A program made the position numbers and the translations under genes. From Lunularia cruciata (taxonomy: Eukaryota > Streptophyta > Marchantiopsida > Lunulariales > Lunulariaceae), in contig OX419756.1 of the NCBI GenBank assembly GCA_948567375.1, positions 41,492,333-41,556,332 on the forward strand: a stretch of 64,000 bases of DNA. Direction: 5' to 3'. How positions within the stretch are numbered: the first letter of the stretch is position 1; the number at the start of each line of letters is the position of its first letter. Below the pieces are notes generated by a model. The model had not been told where the DNA came from, ran no database searches, and was given only the letters and a program-made list of their open reading frames with translations. This document shows positions 24,208-37,134 of this stretch, piece by piece.

Positions 24208-27200
24208 GCTGTTACAGGGATCACTGCCATCCTGTTGGATTGCAATTCTTTCAGCCACCGAATGCCGATGCCCCTTCCGAAGAGCACGAAGCCATGGAGC
24301 TGTATATACGGAATAGCTAGTAGAAGGAATAATTAAAGAGTAGGGCACCACTGCTCAAGGAGCATAGACTTAGAGACCTATCCATTATTCTAGGGAGTGT
24401 GTATAACCATAGAGAGCAGGCTGGCTCCTCGTAAGAGCCTCGTAGATGGCCTTCATATATGTTGCAGCTTAGAGTATTGGTCCTTACATATTCAGTAGAA
24501 GGTAGAGTGCTTAGTTTCCTCCTGGCTAGGAAGAATCTTACAGGATATTTGTAGCAGGTGAGTGATGGGCCGCGAGTACCCTTTAGGGGCCTCCGCGTTT
24601 CTGCGAATTTCAAGGTGATGTTAGATCCCCTCAGCTGACGAGGGGCTTGCGTGGGTCCTTTGGTCCACAGATACAAACTGGCTGAAGAGTTATTGATCAG
24701 ATAGTTTGGAAAATGTGCCTGCCCCTTTCTACCCTCCCAAGGGTGGTTGTTTTGTTTATCGGGCTCATTTATACTCCACAAGGATATACATTTGCTAATA
24801 TAGCTGACATTCTAGTGTCTCACTTCTCCTTACCGAAGTATGAGTAGCCACTGAGTAAATTACGCAAGTGGAAGCAATTCAGAAACAGTATGATAATTCT
24901 ATCTTGCTTAGATGTTTATATGCTACACGTTTAGAACTCTGATTTTCCACAACCGATGCTTCTAAGAGCGGGCATAGACCCTGTCCTGTCATGTTTAGCT
25001 CCAAGAAAGGGGTACTCTTGGGTACAGGAGCAACAGGAACAGAAGGGATTGACCATCGGATGACAAGCTAATTCTTGGACCTGAGTTTCTGTCTGCTGCA
25101 TAGAACTTGAGCTTCCGCATTCAAGTTTAAGTGCGACACAGAACTCTTTCCTTACTTGAGAATGTAGTGTGGATTGCTATAACTCCATAATGCAATTGCC
25201 ACTCGAGTAACTCTAATCTTCTCAGAACTTCACATACTCATACCCCTGCGAGCACTCTGTTGCTTTCCCGTACCTCGAACTGTCATGTTTACTCCGTTCA
25301 ACCCCCCGCACGTGCGAACCACCGGCCCCGGTGAAATTATCACTGCAACGGGGGAAATCTCTTGATCCAAAAGAGTTCTGAACTCTATCTCAGGAAGAGG
25401 ATGCAGAAATTCTCCTAGTCTCAAGTTCCGAGTAGAACTTTACCAGATACTGGGATTTTCCAATCTCTGGTAAAGTCGCTCCCGTGAGGAATAGTATACG
25501 AACATGTCCCATACGAACTGAAACAAGCATGCACAATGGTTTTTAATAGGCAAATCGACGTTCATCTTAGGTGGTTCACACTCAACGTTCCCTGGCTGCG
25601 TTTTGTCAGGGGAACTTTTGTTGTGAGAATGTGACTTATTTTTCGGTATTTCAGTTTCGTGCGGTAGACGTCCTTCAACAACTGTTCCAACATTGAAGTA
25701 CAAGGGTTGGGAAACCCCATCGTATCATATGCAGAAACTCGGAGATCTCAGACTGAACTTTCTGTGATCATTCGGAGAAAGATCATGGGCCCAGGACCAG
25801 AAACACTATGGAGCGGGAAATTCATTTATTAGTGCCTTCGCTTTCCACCTTCTCGAGACGCTCTTCTTCCAGTGGTTTGGCCCTGTGGCCCCGTCTCCAG
25901 CAATAAAGACAATATCCATCATCTTCACGCCAAAAGATATAGATGCTGACTTGGAAACGACTGTTCCTCAGAAACCTGCTTTCAGCTTTCATAGCAGACA
26001 GTTTTACGTGTAAAAATTGTTTACAGTGTGGAGTAGAAATATGCTACAGCTCTTGTGAAGGTGACTTGCTGCTGACGCGGCTGTTCTCCACTGCTTTCAT
26101 GTATGAGTCTCCTGCTACTATATAGAAACGCAGATAGTGTAAGAGATGATTTAGATAGCTACAGAAAACCCAAGATCTTCCAGGCTTTGCCGCCGTTGCG
26201 AATCTGCGTAAGGAAACTGCGCTTAGGAAGTTTTGGAACAGTTGAAATGCTCAAACATGAACTTATATACACCCAAGATAATGTCATACGAACAGAAACA
26301 AGCATGGACAATGGTTTTTAGTAGGCCAATCGACGTTCATCTTGGGTAGTTCACACTGAACAGGAAAATCGTGCTCTTTAGAGCGAGTGAAGAGAATTCA
26401 CATCGCAAGCATCCTGTACCCAGCATGTCTTAAAAACGCATGTTTGTTAGGATTCAGTGTAAGCCTTGTGTAGAGCTGTTACCTACAGGACATACCTACA
26501 AGAAAACCAAGGAAGCAGCCTACCTCCCTTTTCAGCGATCTGAATCCTCTATACGAATGCTCAGAGTAGGAACGGCCTGGCGATGGCCAATCAGCAACTG
26601 GTCTAAGTTTGAGTCGGAGATGATAAAACAAGGCGGTAATTCAACTGGTGCAGCGAGCAGATGAGCAAAACTTAGCTTGTAGAGGATTAGACAGAATAGT
26701 TAAAAGCATTCGGAAAGTCCTTTTTGGTTACATGGCATGCAAGGAAATGTGGAATCCTCAGTATTATCGGTAAAAGTGCCTGGACTTCGCAGGGTTGAAA
26801 AGAGCCTCCCAGTCTAAGATTAGTGACTGATATAGTCCCCGAATGGATTGCTATGCAGGCCATATAAGACACACATTATGGAAATCCCTGACTATCCCCG
26901 TATACTTTTACCACTTATATCTGGTAGACATCACGTGGGAGGTCGATTTCAGAGTGAAGAATGGAGCGAAGTAAAATACTTTCAGCATAGCCGAATACGG
27001 CACATTACTTCCCCGGGAGCACTAGTCGAATTGCATGAATCGATCAATGTCCAGCTGTTTGTAACCGAAGTAATCGAAGATCTTTTCTATTGCCAGTGAT
27101 GATACTTAACTGTCAGTACTTCCACATGTACTTCACAAAGAAGTAAGTTTGCTCATATTGTCTCCGAGAGGAATCCAAATTTCCCTTTTGCACTGTAGTT

Positions 27201-27552
27201 ATTGGTATCAATTGGGTACAATCAGTCTCACGATATATCTTATAGCACTGATTACTCTTCTTATGCAGATATCAAGTTGAACTGTTCGCAACTCCCCATT
27301 ACTTATTATTCATCCCTATCACCAGTGGACACCGGCAAGTTCCACTATTTCTGGCCAGACAGGAACGACTCTTGGTGCAAATCTATGGAATCCAACCATC
27401 GTAACAAAGGAGTAGATTATGTTCGTAAATCCTCGCAGCCTTTGCTTCTCCAATGAACTGTAAAGGAATAGGAGATAATAGATCTTTTAGCTCATGATCA
27501 GTGCCAGAGAGAATCAATCTCTCGACCAACTTCCCAATCAATAGTCTCTACT
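24208..27552. other. Long intergenic stretch with no supported gene
   Basis: No coding family or RNA gene is recognised in 3.3 kb. Short open frames at 24317-24781 and 26848-27099 show no protein-like conservation I can name. An 80-bp dispersed repeat is listed separately. Confidence 0.45.
25503..26360. repeat. Pair of about 80-bp direct repeats, 778 bp apart
   Basis: The stretches 25503-25586 and 26281-26360 share GAAACAAGCAT, ACAATGGTTTTTA and AATCGACGTTCATCTT in the same orientation, with several differences. The DNA between shows no coding. This could be an old duplication or the ends of a decayed element. Confidence 0.75.
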
Positions 27553-27602
27553 TCTTACGATATTGGTGCAGAGGAGACAACTTACGATATTGGTGTAGTT
27601 CT
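27553..27602. repeat. Short tandem duplication, about 30-bp period
   Basis: CTTACGATATTGGTGCAG is repeated 30 bases on as CTTACGATATTGGTGTAG, in the 3' flank of the F-box gene just beyond the 85-bp duplication. Confidence 0.7.
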
Positions 27603-27622
27603 GACCACCTCTCGTACAAACG

Positions 27623-27792
27623 CTATAGTACAGGAGAGGATGGTGTCTCAGGATCCGCAAGCCTAAATTAAGAATATATAGTGCCAGTTTGGGTTCCCAA
27701 CTGAACACTATAGTACAGGAGAGGATGACGTCTCAGAACCCGCAAGCCTACAATTAAGAATATCTAGTGCCAGTTTGGGTTCCCAACTGAAC
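27623..27792. repeat. 85-bp tandem duplication covering the F-box gene's last codons
   Basis: Two adjacent copies, 27623-27707 and 27708-27792, both begin CTATAGTACAGGAGAGGATG and end with GTTCCCAACTGAAC, differing by a few bases and one single-base indel. The right copy contains the last 27 or so codons and the stop of the minus-strand F-box gene; the left copy is its 3' flank. Confidence 0.92.
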
Positions 27793-29306
27793 CAAGTGTG
27801 AAATTTGTTCGGATACCTTCCGATAGGGGGCATAGACTTCCATTCTCGTGTGAGAATGTTGTAAGTGAACCAGTTTCCGGACCTGTGTCGTACAGAGACT
27901 ACACCGACAGAATTTGTCTGGGGGAAAGAGAAATACATCCAATGTCGATCGCTGTATGTTCTCCCCACGTAAAGCTTGTCGACAAGTATGGTGGGCATTA
28001 TCACCAGGTCCGTCCACATACTCGGGGTGGGACCTGCAAAGTCGCCTGATTTCTGCTGCCAGATTTTCACCGCATTTGACAGCGTACTACACCCCATCAC
28101 ATACACAGCCCCGTTACTTTCAAAGACTGTGAATGGTGCCGTCCTACTGCAAGGCATGTCTATATCCGCTTCACCCCACACTCCTGACTTAATATCAAAC
28201 GTAATCGCCCGCATCATGCTGATAGGTTCGGCAGAATCATGAATCCATTGCCCTGGAGTGAAGAAGTAAAGGATGCTGCCCCGAAGAAACGATTTTGTAT
28301 CCGGTCTTAGACAGGAAATTTCACTCGGTTGTCTATAAAACAAGCTCCATGCCTGAGATGGACATAATGAATCAAACACCGCAGTCGATTCCAGCACCGC
28401 CTCAGTTGTATCGGTTGTAAACATAGTGACGAGAACTTTCAGGCTTTCGGTTTCTGCATCCACAACCAGTCTCACTATCTGCCCTTGATTACCGTTCACT
28501 TTGTTAACAGGTAACAGTGGCAGCATACTAAAGGTCCCAATGAGAGGATTGCCCACACAAAGCTGTGCAGTTTTCGAGGCATTTTGGTAGCAAAGGAGGC
28601 CTCCATCTGTTGCCACGAGCTCCCAATCACGCCCCTCAATTATGCCCGGACTCCCAGGAAACTTGAACCACTTATCTTCCACAGGACAGTAGAAAAGAAT
28701 CCGGCCTCTGTTCCCATCGATACTGCACCATTGGTACTTCAAGGTGCACGAGGAGTTCGGATAGGACAGTTTGTCGTAGCTTTGTCTCCAATCAACAGAC
28801 TCGAGTATTCTCTTCCACCGCTTGTTGACAGTCTTCAGACGTGATACGTGAGCGACCGAGAGATTAGCTCGCTCAAGTATAATTTTTATGATATCATCCG
28901 GCAAGCCTTCGACACGCCCGTTCCCTGGTGGATCCTGCTTGATATCCACCGATGATGATTCAGACTTCGAAGCTGCAGCTGTAATAGAAGAAGTAGCTGT
29001 TGTAGCTGAGTATATGGTTCTATTAGTCACGTGTCGAGGTCTGATTCTCAGTTGAGTCATCTGTCCAGTTTCCGCACCGATAAATTGAGCAATCTCCTCC
29101 ATGACTTGAATCTGTTCAAACGTCGAAGCCGTTCGGGTTGTACTCCATTGACGTCTGTGCCCCAGTAACTCCTGCTGCACGGTCTGCCTCGGTTCAGACA
29201 TGACAAATTTGCCAAAGCACACCTCGTTTTTAATCCACCTGCTACTGCTGCTCTTTAATGTGCTTCCCTGTGCAGCAAAATCTACTATCCTTGCAACCGG
29301 CTCCAC
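27708..29306 (-). CDS. F-box protein with kelch-like / F-box-associated C-terminal region
   Basis: A single 532-codon frame without introns. Residues 1-130 are a poorly conserved, Ser/Thr-rich N-terminal extension. The F-box lies at about 132-176 (GLPDDIIKIILERANL, VNKRWKRILESVDW) and would bind SKP1 in an SCF ubiquitin ligase. The rest is beta-rich, with recurring aromatic patterns of an F-box-associated or kelch propeller (WELVATDGGLLCYQ, MRAITFDIKSGVWGEADI, FESNGAVYVMGCS), and would bind the substrate. ATG codons at 29306 and 29201 are both possible starts; the upstream one is annotated because the frame is open. The C-terminal 27 residues and the stop lie inside one copy of an 85-bp tandem duplication, so the tail may be recent. 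The target is unknown. Confidence 0.88.
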   Translation of the reverse strand: MEPVARIVDFAAQGSTLKSSSSRWIKNEVCFGKFVMSEPRQTVQQELLGHRRQWSTTRTASTFEQIQVMEEIAQFIGAETGQMTQLRIRPRHVTNRTIYSATTATSSITAAASKSESSSVDIKQDPPGNGRVEGLPDDIIKIILERANLSVAHVSRLKTVNKRWKRILESVDWRQSYDKLSYPNSSCTLKYQWCSIDGNRGRILFYCPVEDKWFKFPGSPGIIEGRDWELVATDGGLLCYQNASKTAQLCVGNPLIGTFSMLPLLPVNKVNGNQGQIVRLVVDAETESLKVLVTMFTTDTTEAVLESTAVFDSLCPSQAWSLFYRQPSEISCLRPDTKSFLRGSILYFFTPGQWIHDSAEPISMMRAITFDIKSGVWGEADIDMPCSRTAPFTVFESNGAVYVMGCSTLSNAVKIWQQKSGDFAGPTPSMWTDLVIMPTILVDKLYVGRTYSDRHWMYFSFPQTNSVGVVSVRHRSGNWFTYNILTREWKSMPPIGRYPNKFHTWFSWEPKLALDILNCRLAGSETSSSPVL

Positions 29307-31340
29307 CGTGTTCTCCCACTCCCGATTATCACATCACTACCCTCCCTGTCGTCTCAGCCGCAATTGCATCCCAGCATTTCCTGCCATGTTCGACCCCCAG
29401 ACTCTCCTGCAATCAGAAACCACGCTGCCCCTCGACTGGTAAACCAATTTCTACTTCCCCAAAAACCTTTAACCAACTGTCACGAAATTCACATTCGATT
29501 CCATGAACTATCCTCAAAACTTCACGGTAAGCACAAAAGAAGAGAGAGCTGACGAAGCATGGAGATAGACAATCTACGCGGTTGGCAGGATTTGTGGTCC
29601 CCAGGGATGCTTACCTTCTAGTGCGAGTTGCCTTAGAAGTCACAGAGGGACATCTTGCTGTTCACGTGAATCACATCAATCACGACCGAGTAAACAGTGG
29701 ACTTCAAGATTACCATCCTCAGATATCGGAGTCAAGGACAGAGAGACCATGGATAAGCTGAGGATTTATCGTTCTTGGAAGTTGTCATCTTCCCAACAGT
29801 GGAGAGCTGCAATGGATGAGGTCTGCTCCGAGTGGCGACGTTTAGATCTAATCAGCACCATGCTTTTCCCACATCATCCATAATTTCTCTGCAGCAGCTG
29901 CTGCATTCATGAGGCAGATTAAACACGCACGGGCATAACTTTCCTCCTACATGAAGCGAGACGATAACGTCCAGACGTGTCTCCGGATTCATCGATCGAT
30001 GCATTGGATGAAGATTAAAATCTCCCAAAGTGTCCAGAGTCATGGCCAGTGCTATCAACCACCATGAGGAAGGAGGACAGGAATATTTCGTCGTGAGTTT
30101 GAGTGTTGAAGGACTCACTGCCCATTGAATGCGTATTATATACTGGTTAACTTTATTTTATCCCACTTGGTCAAAGAGCCTATTAACACCCCTCTTGAAT
30201 CAATCGCACTTCCATCCCAACCCGAATCTGCAATCCATTGCTAGTAACCCAGAAAGTATCTGCTCACATACTTATGATAATCAGGATTAGAAATGGAACC
30301 TGTTTAGTAGTGCTATGCAATGTATGCAGATGAAGATGAGACATGACACTAAGCAAAAATTTACGCACTTCAGAGTGCAAGTTTTGGAAGGTGATAGGAA
30401 TTCATATACCATTGAATGACTTTTTGTTATTTACTGATTAAGAACATGAGAAGTTCATGATTCTGAACGAACTCATGAATGAACAGGAATATAAATCTGG
30501 TAGGCTCCTAGCCTGACGGCACCGACCCACCCAATCATAATGGGTTGATTCCACAATGCCCAGATGTTAGGATTATTGTTGCTGACTTGGTCTCGAGCAA
30601 GCATTGAATTGTGCAAATTGTCTTCATCGCACCCAGGTCAGAAGCGTACTGCACTCGGTTTCCTTTACTTTACCATGATTACCAATGCAAATGGAACCAA
30701 GGAAAACTTTGTCGACTTCCACTTGCATGAGAGTCCATTTCCAGATTGCTCCATCCTTCGTGTTATCCTAAGTCTGTCGCTTTTTGTTTTGATTAATCCC
30801 AATAGGTAGGTTTGGTAGGTCGCTTCTTCCAGCTGATTCTTCTTCTATCAATAAGCACTTGTTGACTTGAACTAACTATGGTGAAATGCTTCGGGTTGGA
30901 GACAAAATACTCGTTCATTCGTTGTTCATATGCATTTCACCGACGAATCTAATCTTAACCGGGGAAGCTTTGTTGCTACAACTTTTCCTCCAAAAAGCTA
31001 CTTCTGTCAGAGAAAGACTTAACAACAGTACCCCAACGTTTGGACTTGGACTTTCTTGTAACCCAAGTTTGCAGAAAGGGTTAACAGTACGGCTTGATGT
31101 CATATCTGTATCATAGCTATAGTGCTGAGTTGGAGTACGATGTTTTCGGGGACTTGGGTTAGGATGATGGGTTGCGACAAGAACTTCGGGTTGGGATGTG
31201 TAAACTGGGGTTGAGTTTGGGATTGGATCAGTCGAGTCGATTGGAATTGGTTACTTGGGGCCGGGATCAAAGGAGTTAGAAGCTTTGGGCTTGGGTTGGG
31301 ATTAGAAGAGTAAAGGGCAAAGGGGTGGGGGTTAAAATCA
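29307..31340. other. Upstream region of the F-box gene and intergenic DNA
   Basis: No second gene is supported. A minus-strand frame at 30118-29852 (88 codons) and short plus-strand frames are unrecognised. The region between the F-box start and about 29.6 kb probably includes its promoter and 5' UTR. Confidence 0.4.
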
Positions 31341-33703
31341 AACGTACTCTGGGTTTGATAGAGATGAGGATGAATTTTAATAAGTTATTTAAACTATTAT
31401 CAAATTAAAGTATTTTTATTGTTCATGTTATACAATAATCATTGATAAAGTTGTAAAAAAGTTCCCGTTTGAATGGACCGTTGCATAGACTATCTCATCT
31501 AATATAATATAAGATAAATTCTTTTATTTACCTCGACTGATATACTAAAAAAAAAGAAAGTGACAATTTAGATAAAACAAAAAGGTAAGAAATTAGAAAG
31601 AAATTCCTATGTGTATCCTAAATGGCTGCCATTTACAATTGATTGCCAAGTCAAGTGTGTAAAAAATATTGTTTAAGTCTTTTTGTAAACTTAGAATATT
31701 ATCAAGTCCAAGTACTGAATATGTATTATTACTAAGTCTTTCTTTGTATTTTCATAAGGGTTCTAGACTTTCCAAGCAAAAGACTATATAAAAGATGTAT
31801 ATACTGTGAGTTCTATCTAAATATTAAAATCTTTCATTTGAGTGTGCTTTGAAAGAAGAACCTTGCGATATAGGTTTGCTAATATACTATAGCAATAGCC
31901 AAAACGATATCTTTAAAGCTAAAGATAATTCCTTTTTTTGGGTTGTTTTTAGAGATAAATAGAATAAAAGCCTCTATCTACCTTTGTGATTATAATAGCG
32001 TCAAAAAAGCAAAAAAAATATTTATAAGAACTTTGCGTATTTATTTAAATTGAAGAATATAATAATATAGATATAAAAAAAGAATTATCCCACAAATCTC
32101 AAAGAGATATCTAAATAGTAATTTTTTTAATTTATTTGGAATTTGAGCCACTTGAGATTTTGGACTTCAATTTAGGTTCCAAGCCAACTGTGAGGACCTC
32201 CTCTCCTCTATATAGTTTCAGACTACACTAAACTTCATCTCTATTGATCTTCTAAAATTATAATTTCACCAAAATAATAAAATTCACAATTCAAGACCTT
32301 CCTCTCATCAGTTTAGGGTTAACTTCGTTTTAACAGAAAGCTCTTTTCAAGGGTTTTCTAAAAATACCTTGAGTGCTAGATCTCGAGACCAAGCATTCTA
32401 GTTAAAATCTTCGTCCCATATGTACTTCAATCTCATTTTCAAATAATGGAAATTGAAGTCTGCAAGACTTAGTTTGGACGCAGATATCTTATAACTTCTT
32501 ATAAACATTTGTACATATAATGATCTTGGTCTTGTTAATGTGTCTTGAGCAGAGATTTCCAATGATATCAAAACTTGCCAAGCTTACACACCTATGCTTA
32601 GTGTTGGTTAAAAGGTTAGTTGCTTTTTTTTTTATATATAAATTTGTGTAATTAATGAATTCTAGTAGATACATCCCAACCGGGACGCTCATATCCTTAC
32701 CTTGAGGAGTTTCCCCTAGAGAAAATTGGTGTCAACTTTCATAAGTTAATGGCGACCAAGGTGTTTCAAACACATCTATAGCCATAAACTTATGATCGTC
32801 ATAGTGATCATCAGTGTTTCAAATACTCTGCTCTTGTTTGCACTTTCTTGTCTAGTGCTTTACAACAAGGTGAAGATTTTGTTATGCATCCATATTTGTG
32901 AGTAATCATATCCCTATATATATATATATATATCTCCAAATATAGAGGGACTCTTGTGTTTTAATTTTTGAACTTGAGACATGTGGTCCAATTTAATTCT
33001 TAAGCCTTAAGTCAAGTTCAGATCTTAAAATTAACTATCCCGTTGGATGTCGGGGGACTCTTGTTTAAACAAGAAAAATATGAGAGTTGTGACAAAGGAA
33101 CTTTTGCACACTAGTACTGTATTTTTTGTAATTTATAGTGTCACATAGAAATAAGATTTTTAACAAGTTGATTGAAAAGGATGTCATATGAATTTTGATA
33201 CAAAAAGATTATTTTAAAATCTGTATTAAACCTAGTCCATAAAGCTTATGAGGTACTTCAAGAGCAATGTTTCTATTTTCTTGGGTGCACTTCAGTATCT
33301 AAATGTGACAACATCAGCATAAAGGTTTTGGAATTATGTAGAGGACATTAATGAGAAAATAATTCTATTACAAAATATTTTAGAAGACAGCACACCAAAT
33401 AATAAGACATTCTATGTAATCAGGAAAAAGAACTATGCTCATAAATGACTCCCTTTAGGTTTGGACAATGTACAAAGTTTTGAAATAAAAGAGGATGGGC
33501 AGGACCCTTAAGCGCATGTAAAAGTGTCTATGGAACACTTTTGTCGAGCCAAGGTAATTCAGAAAGTTCAAAATAGAAGACAATATGTGGTGATAGCACA
33601 AAGTCTTGATTATTGCTTTTCCTCTGAAAAAGAACCTCACGACGTGCCGTTTTATGTAAACACTAAACCTTAGAGCATGCTTGAAGTTGCCTTCCTACAA
33701 TAG
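31341..33703. other. Start of the AT-rich block, no gene seen
   Basis: Composition turns strongly AT-rich near 31.34 kb. The stretch holds many A/T runs, a short TA run near 32918-32932 and a few reading frames of chance length. It looks like old, decayed repeat DNA, but no family could be named. Confidence 0.45.
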
Positions 33704-33773
33704 ACTTCTCTTTCTTCACATCTCCTCACCCTACGTACGGACCTCTTGTGAGGAGATGTGAAGAAAGAGAAGT
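33704..33773. repeat. Perfect 26-bp inverted repeat
   Basis: The arms at 33704-33729 and 33748-33773 are exact reverse complements (left arm begins ACTTCTCTTTCTTCACATCT) around an 18-base loop that itself contains CGTACG. It lies in AT-rich repeat DNA, 90 bases before a LINE tail. A foldback element end or a recent inverted duplication would explain it. Confidence 0.9.
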
Positions 33774-33861
33774 ATTTACACACATACTAGTTTTGCTGAT
33801 ATTTTTGGGTGTTATAATTTAATGCTGTATCTGATCATCAGAAGTAGGTATCAAAACAGAA

Positions 33862-33985
33862 GCGTGAAAAGGCGACCGCGTAGAAAGAACGAAGGATGGG
33901 AAGACCCCATCAAGCCCTACAAGGGAGAGGAAAAAAAACAAAGAAGGTAAAATGGGGCTAAGCCCCAATAGAGTTTAACAGAAGC
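33862..33985 (-). mobile_element. LINE 3'-tail fragment
   Basis: The complement carries the full family tail: GGGGCTTAGCCCCATTTTAC, CTTGATGGGGTCTTCCCATC and TACGCGGTCGCCTTTTCA. It is the cleanest example of the tail in the window, with no coding sequence attached. Confidence 0.8.
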
Positions 33986-35476
33986 CAACCTTCTAATTTG
34001 ACAAGAATACTTGAGTCAAGGTCATTCCTTTTTGAGCTTCTCATCAATTTTGTATATCTCACGTTATCTCACTATAGCACGGATGTTGGTTTTCTTCCAT
34101 CAAGCATAACAATTAGGACTTGCGTATTCCGTTTACGCATGAACTCTTTATCATCATATCGTATCTGTAGGTGATTCGTAGTTTGTCTCGACAATTTTGC
34201 ATCAATCACTACACGAAGACGTGAATCACATAACTTATATATCCTTTTACGATTTTAATCCTTGATGTCGATAATTTCTTGCAAAGTCAGTGGTTTAATC
34301 GTATTCAGTTTTGATTCGCTTCACATTGAGGATTTGACATTTGACTGATTGTTGAGGTGGGAAACAGTTCTTGGGCAGAGAAGACTATAATGCGACCCCA
34401 TCATAGTGATTGCTCATCCCAGATTACGGCAAAATGAATTCACACCACCGCGTAGCCAAGAGAATCAAATCTAGGATGGCCAAGAAGGACGCCTACAACT
34501 TGCGCAGCTAAAATGTAAAATTACATTAAGGCGTTTCAAATGCAAATTTTAGGAGTTCTTTATGGAATTCAGTCAAATCTGTAAACAATTTAATGGGAAC
34601 CCATAAACAAGTGGTTGTAAAAATGAAACGTCCGTACAATATTTTATGGGTAATGGGTGTGTTTACGGCCGTTTCACATTCCCCTCTGGATGACTCGCGG
34701 GAGAAAAGTGTATTAGGTGATAATGATAATAGAGATTAATACTAATAGCACATGTTATGAATTAAAATGCCATGTGACACAAGGAGAAGCACATTCAACA
34801 AAAATATGATACTCGTTCACTAGAGGAGAGACCATTGATATTTTGAACTCCTCTCTTGAACGCTCCTCACTTTCCCCTCTCCCAATGGGGTTAAATGTTT
34901 AATCAAAACTAGATTTCCCCTCAATTTGCAACTACACTGAATTTGAATAAAAATGTGCAAGATGAACATAAACGAGGTTGTCATGTAATTCCCCAAGTGC
35001 GCGTAGACTCTCTGAGTGAGTGCGCCAACTTGAGCAATCCTGGAATTTAAATATTTGAGAGGGATAGAGCATGCTCACTCTCCAAATGAGATCGAGCACT
35101 GATCAATTCTTCCCCGTCAAGTGACAAGTGGGAGCCAAACTCAAAAGCGACCACCGAAGGCAAAGGCAATGTAGAGTCGATGGGATCAAAGGAAGAGGGG
35201 AGTTGATGGGGAGCAAGGGAAAGGGGGAGAGAAGAGGTTTAAAATGACCCCATCTCATTATGCTCAAAATTTAGATTTAAATTTACCTAGATCCAACTAA
35301 TCCAAATCGTTTTTAAAACGTTAATGACCTTGGAATTAGCTAGGGCACAAGGCCATCAGCTAGGGTAGGGAAGCCACGTGACAAAACAAAGTATAATCAA
35401 TATGCTTAGTGAAATTGATTCTCGTGCTCTGCAAGTACAAGGACTTATAGTTACAACCATGATCCAAAATTCCAAA

Positions 35477-35540
<64 letters not shown>

Positions 35541-36289
35541 CCCAGATTCTAATAGTGATTTCAGTTATGATAATTCTAGCCAGTGCATATCGTTGTTTCA
35601 CTTTGTATGATTATATCTAACTTGTAACTGAGGACGAATGATTATATCTACAATCTATAATCGTTCCACTCGTCCATTTTGTTCCTAAGTGTACTTGAGT
35701 GTATATGTAAGCAGTGAAGTGGACAAAGTATGATAACCCAGGACTATACATGTCAAGCTCAAGTATCCTTTATATTTTTTGAAATTTGAGTTTAGAAGTT
35801 CAATTTGGTAACTCACCACTATGCATATCAAGCTCAAGTCATATTTTGAGAAGTTGAAGGTCAGAAAATTTGGGAAAAGGATCTCTCCCAAGGAAGAGGG
35901 GCGGGTGAGGGATCACTCCAAAGACCAAGGGGTGAGTGAGGCAATGCAGGAGGCGGGTGAGGGGTCGGAAGCTACATGAGAGGTCGCTTGTAGATTCCAG
36001 AGAAGCTAGGGAGTCTAAATTTGAACTTGGTTTAGATTTAGATTGAAGTCATCTTCTTTACGTATGAGGATGCTATGTTGATGTACATTGAAGTTACTAT
36101 GGTTAAGTCAAGACCGGGATCATTTCCTAATTGGAACTCGGATCGAGAAATCAAAATGCTGTAATTCCCATACTCCCATAACAATGTTTCTTGCAACTTG
36201 GGGTATGGTGGGGGTTGTCCGTCAAAAGCTAGTTTCACGAGTATTCAGAAAGCAGTCGATCTAGCACTAGTCTTAGTTTTCAATGCAAA
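33986..36289. other. AT-rich DNA with a TA microsatellite
   Basis: No gene is supported. A (TA)n run of about 30 units lies at 35480-35539. The open frames across it are artefacts of the repeat. Otherwise the stretch is degenerate AT-rich DNA. Confidence 0.5.
35480..35539. repeat. (TA)n microsatellite, about 30 units
   Basis: An uninterrupted alternating TA tract of about 60 bases. Length differences between individuals or assembly errors are likely here. Confidence 0.97.
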
Positions 36290-36600
36290 AATGAGGAACT
36301 ATTTGAAGTTGCTTAGTTGGATCTTTACTACCATAGGACTTTGCATTGGTACATCCTCCTTCCAAATTGAATTTGTCGTCCAAAGTTCACTGACTGTGAA
36401 CATATTGTCATGGATGCCTAAGGCATCGTTAACTATAGGACGGACAAGATTTATGATAGATCTAGTAAACGATCAACCGTCTTGGCAATCCAAATCGAAT
36501 ACAACAGCAAATAAATCTTCCACGAAATGAAATACTAATCGAACAACCAAAAAGATCAATCGTGATGTTCGCTTCAGAACTCATAGATCTAGCATAATAA
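36290..36600 (+). mobile_element. Ty1/Copia fossil fragment, RNase H region
   Basis: The plus-strand translation shows GTSSFQIEF, then FMIDLVNDQPSWQSK followed by an SST motif, in the order of the end of Copia reverse transcriptase and its RNase H domain (compare the usual ISWQSK and ALSSTEAEY). The piece is broken and isolated; no LTRs were found beside it. It is probably a very old remnant. Confidence 0.5.
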
Positions 36601-37134
36601 GTCTCGAGACACGCATGCAAGAATCTCAAACAGCTATCCCATCTAGGAAGGACCAACTCAGTTATAGTAGAAGTGGACTATTCAACGTTTAATGCTCAAT
36701 CGTATATCAAGGAGTAACGATAAACTTAACAGGAGCTGAGTATACACTCTGAGAATAATTCAACCTATTTTACTTTAGATTTGCTAGAATATGAGGTATA
36801 TATTTGATTTGCTTCATAAAGATGCCAAACAGTGATAAGTCAAACGATATATAGATGTTCACAAGCGCAAGCTTATTCTTAATGATTCAGAATGTTTCAA
36901 AGGTTTTAGATGATTAAAACTACGTATTCTCGGCTCTATTTGATATGAAGATCAAACACATGACCTTTGCTCACTAGAAAAGGTCAGTCCGGCTAGTCCA
37001 AGAAAATTGATCGGCTACCATAAGCATATTTCAAAGGGACGAGTAAGGCGGCGATACCAATTGGATATTCTCCACTCCTTGATCTCCTCTTGTCTACTAC
37101 CCATTCATGAATAGAATTCACCTTCACGTCCCTA

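Noticed and set aside
27914-28844. Plus-strand frames of 72-88 codons
   Set aside because: They lie opposite the F-box gene, which has clear domain content on the minus strand.
35356-35620. Open frames on both strands across the TA run
   Set aside because: The translations are alternating Tyr-Ile from the microsatellite and have no coding value.
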